Assembly: GCA_016721185.1 (NCBI GenBank)
Contig: JADKIP010000008.1
Location: 1 to 59,853, forward strand
Direction of reading: 5' to 3'
Length of the DNA stretch: 59,853 nucleotides
From: Candidatus Dechloromonas phosphorivorans
GTDB lineage: Bacteria; Pseudomonadota; Gammaproteobacteria; Burkholderiales; Rhodocyclaceae
Of this stretch, positions 53,252 through 59,853 are shown piece after piece (position 1 is the first letter of the stretch; each line of letters opens with the position of its first letter). Made by a program: the position numbers and the translations under genes. Below the pieces are notes generated by a model that worked only from the letters and a program-made list of their open reading frames with translations, did not search any database and was not told the DNA's origin.

Positions 53252-53518
53252 TCAGCAATTACCTTTTTTGGCCTGGCCCGGCGGACAATTTTGGCCCTGC
53301 CCCTTGCCGTTACCTTTGCCGTGATGTTTGTCCCAGTAAACCGGGTCGCGCCAGGTTTGGCCGTCCCAGTAGTAGCCGCGGCGGTCGCGGTCACCAAAGG
53401 TGATGGTGGTGTTACCGGACTGAATTTTGACGTTATCAACGTTGATTCGCACATCAGCCGCTTGCGCAAAAATGGGCAAGCCAACCAGCAGGGTAAGGAT
53501 CAATAGTGATTTTTTCAT
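53252..53518 (-). CDS. Small secreted Gly/His/Lys-rich protein
   Basis: 88 residues from the ATG at 53518. Signal peptide MKKSLLILTLLVGLPIFAQA, then a short beta-type segment and a tail rich in His, Gly and Lys (KHHGKGNGKGQGQNCPPGQA). Periplasmic; function unknown. Confidence 0.7.
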   Translation of the reverse strand: MKKSLLILTLLVGLPIFAQAADVRINVDNVKIQSGNTTITFGDRDRRGYYWDGQTWRDPVYWDKHHGKGNGKGQGQNCPPGQAKKGNC

Positions 53519-53647
53519 CGTGAACTCCAGCGTATTCAGCGGGTTGTGTCGCGCCGGCACATCAGCCCAGGGAAATGGCTGCCTGGGGCGGCGGCGAATA
53601 CAGCTTGATTCTAGCAAACAGGCTGCCGCCCGAAGGCGGCCTGCGCA

Positions 53648-54947
53648 TCAGAGCCCGACGATGCGATTCGCCGGGAAGTGCGCTGCGAATCGGCTACCGA
53701 CGCCGGGCGTGCTTTTTATCTCCAGTTGAGCTTGGTGCCGGCTCAGCGAATGCTTGACGATTGCCAGCCCCAACCCGGTCCCCCCCGCGTCGCGCGAACG
53801 GCCACGGTCGACACGATAAAAACGTTCGGTCAGGCGCGGAATGTGTTTGGGGTCGATGCCGATCCCGCTGTCCTGCACGGCGAATTCCGCCCCTGCGCGT
53901 TGGCATGCCAGCTGATCCGAACCGTGCCGCCGGGTGGCGTGTAGCGCACGGCGTTGGCGACGAGGTTGCCGAAAGCGCTGACCAGTTCCGGCTCGGCCCC
54001 GCTCAAATCGCCCCGGCCATCGGTTTCGGCGATGATGGTGTGACGCCCGTGCGATAGCCCTTCGGCATCGCGCCGCAGCTTGTCGATCAGGTTGGCCATA
54101 TCGACAATGTCGTTTTGCGGCGGTGGCGCCGACTCGATGGACGACAGGGTCAGCAGATCCTGAACGATCATTTCCATGCGCGTTGACTGCTCGGACATCA
54201 TGCCGAGATAGCGCTGCCTCTCGTCGCGGTCGAGCTCGATTTCCTGCAAGGTTTCGAGAAAACCGGCGAGCACGGTCAGCGGGGTGCGCAATTCGTGCGA
54301 AACATTGGCAACAAAATCGCGGCGCATGCGGTCGAGGCGGTCGGTCTGCGTCACATCCTTGATCTGCATGAGCCGCCGGTCGCCGGCATAGGGAATCATG
54401 TAGATCGACAGCACGCGGTCCTCGGAACGATCCGAGCGCAACGTCAATGGCCGGCTAAAATCGGCTTCTTGCAGGTAGTGAACAAATTCCGGCTGGCGCA
54501 CCAGATTGACGATCGGCTGGCCGCGGTCGGTGCGGATCACCAGCGCCAGTTGCGTCTCGGCCGTGGTGTTGAAGAAAAGAATGTGATTATTCGGATCGAG
54601 CAGGACAACGACATCGGTCAGCGCCTGCCCCGCCTCAATCAACATGGCGATTTCTTATCGCGCTTGGCGATTTGTTCTCTCAGGTCTTTCTCATGGCGAT
54701 ACAAACGCCCGAATATACCGTCCCAGGAACCTTCGCCTTCCAGATTGCCATCCACCACCGGCGCCTTTGACCAGCGCTCCAGCCGGGCAAAGTTGCGAAA
54801 GTGAAAGACCATCTGCAAAGCCAGGCCGGCACAGAAAACCGACCAGCCAGCCCATTGCGCGACAAAATACCCCACCGGCAGCGCAATGAGTGCCGTCAGC
54901 AACGCCAGCAGCAGCGCCCGAATCAATTGTTCCGACACGCCAATCAA
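53648..54947 (-). CDS. phoR: Phosphate sensor histidine kinase, two frameshifts
   Basis: N-terminal part with two membrane helices (54947-54639), then a PAS-like segment, the dimerisation/His box VSHELRTPLTVL, and the ATPase motifs (GLGLAIVKHSL). The frame changes near 54645 (KRDKKSP to MLIEAGQALTDV) and near 53850 (after the NAQGR stretch to VQDSGIGIDPKHI). Both are one-base shifts and all domains remain. It senses Pi together with the Pst system and phosphorylates PhoB. Start overlaps phoB stop. Confidence 0.88.
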
Positions 54948-55629
54948 GCTCCCCGAAAGCGGTAACCGGTGCCGCGTACCGTTTCAATCCGTTCGTGATG
55001 GCCGCTACTTTCCAGCGCGGCACGCAGACGTCGAATATGGACGTCGACCGTGCGTTCCTCGATAAAGACGTGGTCGCCCCAGACTTCATCGAGCAATTGT
55101 GCCCGCGAGTAGACCCGTTCCGAATGCGTCATGAAGAAAAACAGCAGGCGAAACTCGGTAGGCCCCAGTTCAATCGGCTGACCAGCCGCGAGTACGCGGT
55201 GTGTTGCCGGGTTGAGCGCCAGATCGCCCACTTCGACCGCTTCACCGGCCAGATGCGGCGCCCGACGTCGCAGCACGGCGCGGACCCGGGCAACCAGCTC
55301 CTTCGGTGAAAATGGCTTGGTCACGTAATCGTCAGCGCCGGCTTCCAGCCCTTGCACCTTGTCTTCTTCATGGACACGGGCGGTGAGCATGATGATCGGC
55401 AGCTCGCGCGTCCGTTCGTCGGCGCGCAGCTTCTGGCCAGCGCCACACCGGACTGGCCCGGCAACATCCAGTCAAGAATCAGCAGGTCCGGCAGGGCGGC
55501 GCGAATAGCCGATTCGGCCTCCTCGGCGCTACTGGTGCGAACTACGAGAAAACCGGCGTGCTTGAGGTTGATGACGACCAGTTCCTGGATCGCCGGCTCG
55601 TCCTCAACGACCAGAATAGTCGGTGTCAC
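54944..55629 (-). CDS. phoB: Phosphate response regulator, one frameshift
   Basis: Receiver domain (ILVVEDEPAIQELVVINLKH; phospho-Asp in LLILDWMLPG) and winged-helix output domain (RVYSRAQLLDEVWGDHVFIE). The frame shifts near 55435 (GVALAR to the frame that contains MLTARVHEEDKVQGLEAGAD). One missing base explains it. It would activate the pst-pho genes under phosphate limitation. Confidence 0.9.
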
Positions 55630-56317
55630 TTGATGCCCTCTTTGCCGGTATGGCGAATATCGCGCCCTTCAACGACGTAAATCACCTGCTCGGAAATGTT
55701 TTTGGCGTGATCGCCGATCCGCTCAATGGCGCGGGCAATGGTGATGATGTCGATCGAGGTGGTGATCGTCCGCGGGTCTTCCATCATGTGCGTAATCAAC
55801 TGACGGATGATCGATTTGAATTCGGTGTCGACCTCGGAATCGGCACGAATGACCGATCTCGCCTGTTCGGTATCAAGCCGAGCAAAGGCATCCAGTGCCT
55901 GGCGCACCATGATGAGGGCGGCTTCGGCAAGATGCCGGACGCCAATGCCGAATTGCGACGGAACGTGGCCATTTTCGTAAATGCGGCGCACCCCCTTGGC
56001 AATTTTCTTGGCCTCGTCACCAGCCCGTTCCAGGTCAGTCACAATCTTGCTGATGCCCAGCACCAGGCGCAGATCGAAGCCGCCGGCTGGCGCTTGGCGA
56101 TGATGTGGGCGCAGTCGTCGTCAATGGCTTTTTCAAGCTCATTCACTTTGTGGTCGGCATCGACGATGCTCTTGACGCTGCCAATTTCACCGGTGGCGTA
56201 GGCATCCACGGCAGAAGAAATCTGGGTTTCAACCATGCCGCCCATTTGCAGGACATGGGTGCGGAGGCGACCGAGGTCTTCGTCGAACTGGCTGGAGAGG
56301 TGTTGGCTTTCGTTCAT
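55626..56317 (-). CDS. phoU: Phosphate transport regulator PhoU, one frameshift
   Basis: Two three-helix PhoU repeats (LRTHVLQMGGMVETQISSAV; LAEAALIMVRQALDAFARLD) with conserved ERIGDHAKNISE. Start ATG at 56317 (GGAAATTTGAA upstream). The frame shifts near 56078 after AKRQPA. Links Pst transport to PhoR; overlaps phoB start. Confidence 0.9.
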
Positions 56318-56430
56318 TTCAAATTTCCTTATTTCATTTCGCCAAGTGCCGAAACACCCGGACGAGGCGCCGAAAGTGCCGGAGCACGCCAAAGCGAATT
56401 CGCCAAAGTGTCGGTCATGGCAAAGTGGAA

Positions 56431-57236
56431 TTAACCCATGCGGCCGGTGATGTAGTCTTCAGTGCGCTTGTCCTGCGGCTTGATGAAAATCTCGTCGGTC
56501 TTGCCGAATTCGATCATCTCGCCGAGATACATGTACGCCGTGTAATCTGAAACCCGGGCAGCCTGTTGCATGTTGTGGGTGACGATCAAAATCGTGACGC
56601 GCTTCTTGAGTTCATGCACCAGCTCTTCGATAGCGCCGGTGGCAATCGGGTCAAGCGCCGAGGTCGGCTCATCAAACAGCAACAATTCAGGGTCCGTCGC
56701 CAGGGCGCGGGCAATACACAAACGCTGTTGCTGGCCGCCGGAAAGATTGGGCGCCAGATCCTGCAGGCGATCCTTCACTTCGTCCCAGAAATGGCCGCGC
56801 CGCGCAGCGCCTGTTCCACCTTGTCGTCGAGCGCCCGCTTGTTGTTCTCGCCGCGCACGCGCAGGCCGTAGGCAACGTTTTCGAAGATGGTTTTCGGAAA
56901 CGGGTTCGGCTTCTGGAAAACCATACCGATGCGCATACGGACTTCGATCGGATCAACCTCTGGCGCCAGCAGGTTGGTGTTATCCGGGAAGAAGCGGATT
57001 TCGCCTTCGTAACGGTTACCCGGATAGAGGTCGTGCATGCGGTTGAAGCTGCGCAGATAAGTCGACTTGCCGCAACCGGAAGGACCGATCAGCGCGGTCA
57101 CTTTCTTGTCGTAAATCGGCATGTTGATGTTACTCAAGGCCTGCTTTTCACCGTAATAAAAAATCCAGGTTACGGGCTTCCGCCCCCGAGGTGGGTTGGT
57201 CGTGAATCTGCATTTTAGGTCCATTTCAGTATTCAT
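56431..57236 (-). CDS. pstB: Phosphate ABC transporter ATPase, multiple frameshifts
   Basis: Walker A GPSGCGKST, Q-loop VFQKPNPFPKTI, signature LSGGQQQRLCIARALA and Walker B LLLFDEPTSALDP. One shift lies near 56777 (before DRLQDLAPN). Two small compensating shifts affect the N-terminus (about 57215 and 57165), where a T run (GATTTTTTATTAC) has one T too many for DFYYGEKQ. The ATPase drives phosphate uptake. Confidence 0.9.
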
Positions 57237-57318
57237 TTTTCAGTGTTTTTGGCGTTGACCGCAGGGCCGAGCGTCGCTGACATGAAGTTGCCAAAGTCAG
57301 GCGCGTTCCGGCATGGAA

Positions 57319-58251
57319 TTACCACTTGATGTTTTTACGCATCTTGTAGCGCAGATAGATCGCAACGGCGTTCATCGACAGCACCATGGCCATCAGCACA
57401 AAGCCCGCAGCTGCCGCATTCACTTCAAAGGCCGGGTCAGACGCGAGGTCCAGTTGAAAATCTGGATCGGCATGACCGTGAAAGCGAGAGCACCCAGTCG
57501 AACATGCCCGCCGTCACGCCATCGGCGCCCGTGGTGAAGGCGGCACAGGCGGCAGGAAGGCGATGAAGGTCAGCGCGCCAATCGTGATGATCGGGGCAGT
57601 TTCGCCAATGGCGCGGGCCAGGCCGATGATCACGCCAGTCAGGATGCCAGGCATGGCATACGGAATGATGTGGTAGCGGCAGGTTTGCCAGCGGGTGGCG
57701 CCGACCGCCATCGAGCCTTCACGAATCATCGCCGGAATGGCGCGGATGGCTTCGCGGGTCGAGACGATAACGATGGGCAGAATGAGCAGTGCCAGCGTCA
57801 GGCCGGCCGAGAGGATGCTTTGCCCGAGGCCAAAGGCATAGACAAAGATGCCCAGTGCCAGCAGACCATAAACAATCGAGGGCACCGCCGCCAGATTGGT
57901 GATGTTGATCTCGATGATATCGGTCACCCAGTTGCTCTTGGCGTATTCCTCAAGATAGATGCCGGCTGCAACACCGAGGGGCACCGCGGCCATCGCCGTC
58001 ACCAGCATGACCAGAATGGTGCCGACCCAGGCCGAGAGAATGCCGGACTGCCCGGCGCGACGGGAGGCGAAGTTGGTGAAGAAATCGAGCGTCAGGCGAT
58101 CAATACCGCGCATCAGCATGTCGCTGACCAGCAGGAAGATCACCAGCAGGGCGATTCCCAGACACAAGATACCGAGTGCCTGAAAGACCGTGTCCTTCAT
58201 TTTCCCGCGGGCAATCAGCTTGCGGATTTGTTCAGTCGTTAAAGTTTGCAT
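57319..58251 (-). CDS. pstA: Phosphate ABC transporter permease PstA, frameshifted 3' part
   Basis: Start ATG at 58251 (MQTLTTEQIRKLIARGKMKD). Membrane permease with the EAA-type loop (REAIRAIPAMIREGSMAVGA). The frame is lost near 57545 and recovers in pieces to the end RKNIKW (stop 57319-57321). Partner of PstC. Confidence 0.88.
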
Positions 58252-58252
58252 G

Positions 58253-59188
58253 TTAGTAAGCCTCACGGAAGCGACGGCGCAACCACTGGCCTGCGATGTT
58301 GAAGGCAAGTGTGATCAGCAGCAGGGTCAGACCTGCGGCAAAGATGGTTTGATAACCGATGGAGCCGTGCGGCAAATCGCCGAGCGCCACCTGAACGATG
58401 TAGGAAGTGATGGTGGCCGCAGGCTCCATCGGGTTCCAGGTCAGGTTCGGCTGCATACCGGCGGCAACGGCGAGAATCATCGTTTCACCGACGGCGCGCG
58501 AAATGGCCAGGATGTAGGAAGCGGCCAGACCGGAAACGGCCGCCGGCACCACGACATGGATGGCGGTATAAAGTTTGGTCGACCCCATCGCATAAGCCCC
58601 TTCACGCATGCTCATCGGCACGGCGCGCATGGCATCCTCGGACAGCGAAACAATGTAGGGAACAATCATGATGCCCATCACCAGACCGGCAGAAAGTAGC
58701 GAAAAACCCGGCAGTTGCGGGAAAATCGTTTGCAGCAGGGGAGTGACGATCAACAGCGCAAAGTAACCGAAGACGATGGTGGGAATGCCGCCGAGCAGTT
58801 CGAGCACCGGCTTGGCGATCTCACGGACTTTCGGGTTGGCGAATCCGGAAAGGTAGATCGCGATGATCGTCCCCATCGGAATGGCGACCAGCAGCGCAAC
58901 ACCGGATGAAACCAGGTACCGGAGATCAGCACCATGATGCCGTAATGGGCATCGTCAAATAGCGGCGTCCATTGGTTGTCGGTCAGAAAATCGACATGCT
59001 GACGCCGTGGAAAAAATTGATCGACTCGGAACCAGCACATAGACGATACCGACGGTGGTCAGCACGGAGAGATCCGTCGCAGCGGCGAACAAAACCATTT
59101 CAATCAGGCGTTCGCTGAAATGCCGCATGGCATTCTTGGCCAGACGGTCGCTGACCTGGTGCAGGTCTGAAGCATTTGGGGAAGACAT
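58253..59188 (-). CDS. pstC: Phosphate ABC transporter permease PstC, frameshifted 5' part
   Basis: The start MSSPNASDLHQVSDRLAKNA at 59188 and the end FNIAGQWLRRRFREAY are clear. Between them the frame shifts at about 59040, 58965 and 58890. Central LSEDAMRAVPMSMREGAYAM is the permease loop. Forms the membrane channel with PstA; 1 bp gap to pstA. Confidence 0.88.
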
Positions 59189-59217
59189 AACGTGACTCAC
59201 TTGAGAAATCCTTTCGG

Positions 59218-59246
59218 ATAAAAAACCAGCCCCGAAGGGCCGGCTT
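59218..59246 (-). terminator. Hairpin between pstS and pstC
   Basis: On the minus strand AGCCGGCCC-TTCG-GGGCTGGTT followed by TTTTATCC. A partial terminator here would give more PstS than membrane components, a common design for binding-protein genes. Confidence 0.6.
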
Positions 59247-59249
59247 TCG

Positions 59250-59853
59250 CTACGGGCAGCAAACTGCCCGAGCAAAGTTTAGCATCTTGGCTTCGCGTTT
59301 CATCAGATCTTCGACAGTGATACCGATTTCATTCTTGCCACCGAACACGGTGCCGATCTTGTTGTCCTTGACGTGCTTCAGGTTGCCTTCGTAGGCAGCC
59401 TTCGGCAGCGGCACGTACTTGACTTCGCGGACCAGCGTCTCGGCATGCTTCATGTAGAACTCGGGAACTCACGCACTTCCGGCTTTTCCAGGACTTCTGC
59501 TTGACGTAAACAAAAAAATCGGGCGGGGAAAGCGGCATAGGTACCGTTCTCAACATTGGCGCCAGACGGCCTCAACTGCTTGCCGGAGGCCGGATTGACG
59601 ATCGGCAGGCCCTTCAGGCGTTAGCCATGTTCTCGGCGTAGTAGGCGTAACCGAAGTAACCGATGGCACTGACGTCACGGGAAACACCCTGGACCAGCAC
59701 ATTGTCATCTTCCGATGCGGTGTAGTCGCCGCGCGATGACTTGGCCTTGCCGACGATGGCTTCGGTGAAGTATTCAAAGGTGCCGGAATCCCAGCGCCAG
59801 CGCCGAACAGTTTGACCGGGGCATCAGGCCAGGCCGGATTGACCTGGTTCCAC
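59250..59853 (-). CDS. pstS: Phosphate-binding protein PstS, 3' part (cut by window end)
   Basis: Pieces in three frames together read VSRDVSAIGYFGYAYYAENM-type, KGLPIVNPASGKQLRPSGAN and KAAYEGNLKHVKDNKIGTVF, the C-terminal half of a periplasmic phosphate-binding protein. At least three shifts in 600 bp. The 5' end lies beyond the window. Confidence 0.85.

Noticed and set aside
56431..57236. Programmed frameshifting in pstB
   Set aside because: Three separate shifts in one gene and similar shifts in all neighbours point to sequence error, not to recoding.

Overview
The window is about 60 kb of a betaproteobacterial chromosome. The 16S/23S sequence, the block miaB-phoH-ybeY-corC-lnt-glyQ-glyS-gmhB-plsC and the pst-phoU-phoB-phoR locus together suggest a Rhodocyclales-type organism (Dechloromonas/Azonexus-like). 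The genus is an inference from gene content and was not tested by alignment.

Layout. (1) 1-4080: an rrn operon on the minus strand (P1 and P2 promoters, 16S, tRNA-Ile, tRNA-Ala, 5' part of 23S, cut by the window start), followed by tyrS. (2) About 5976-21174: island B, an accessory element ending at a 48-bp copy of a tRNA-Met 3' end. It holds degraded phage-type polyvalent-protein fragments, one orphan CRISPR-like repeat, an IS701-type transposase remnant, three small transcription units that share a repeated structured leader, a RHH/HTH regulatory cluster, and a P4-like core (PrimPol-helicase, AlpA regulator, tyrosine integrase). (3) About 21127-30693: island A, inserted in tandem at the same tRNA-Met. 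It has its own integrase, a toxin with two antitoxin-like genes, several unknown genes, a PriCT/Toprim/RepA-type primase-helicase and a small zinc-finger protein. The intact tRNA-Met lies at 30646-30722. Both islands carry short integrase arm-type repeats at each end, and both have a dense short-repeat array just past the 3' end of their primase gene that could be a replication origin.

(4) 30856-53518: core chromosome. It covers tRNA modification (miaB), PhoH/YbeY/CorC/Lnt (RNA maturation and the envelope), a lytic transglycosylase, glycyl-tRNA synthetase, LPS heptose and phospholipid enzymes, glyoxalase, two GT4 glycosyltransferases, diacylglycerol kinase, an LpxH-like phosphoesterase, a chromosomal HigBA pair, a zeta-type toxin pair and purT. 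(5) 53648-59853: the phosphate regulon pstS-C-A-B-phoU-phoB-phoR on the minus strand. Nearly every gene here is broken by one-base shifts although the protein sequences are otherwise well conserved. This points to sequence errors near an assembly end and not to real gene decay.

The most novel signal is in island B. Three leaders of almost identical architecture (two stems with compensating changes, a constant loop, a constant distance to the start codon) control three separate units, one of which is a compact five-gene operon of unknown function that includes a protein with a clear twin-arginine signal.
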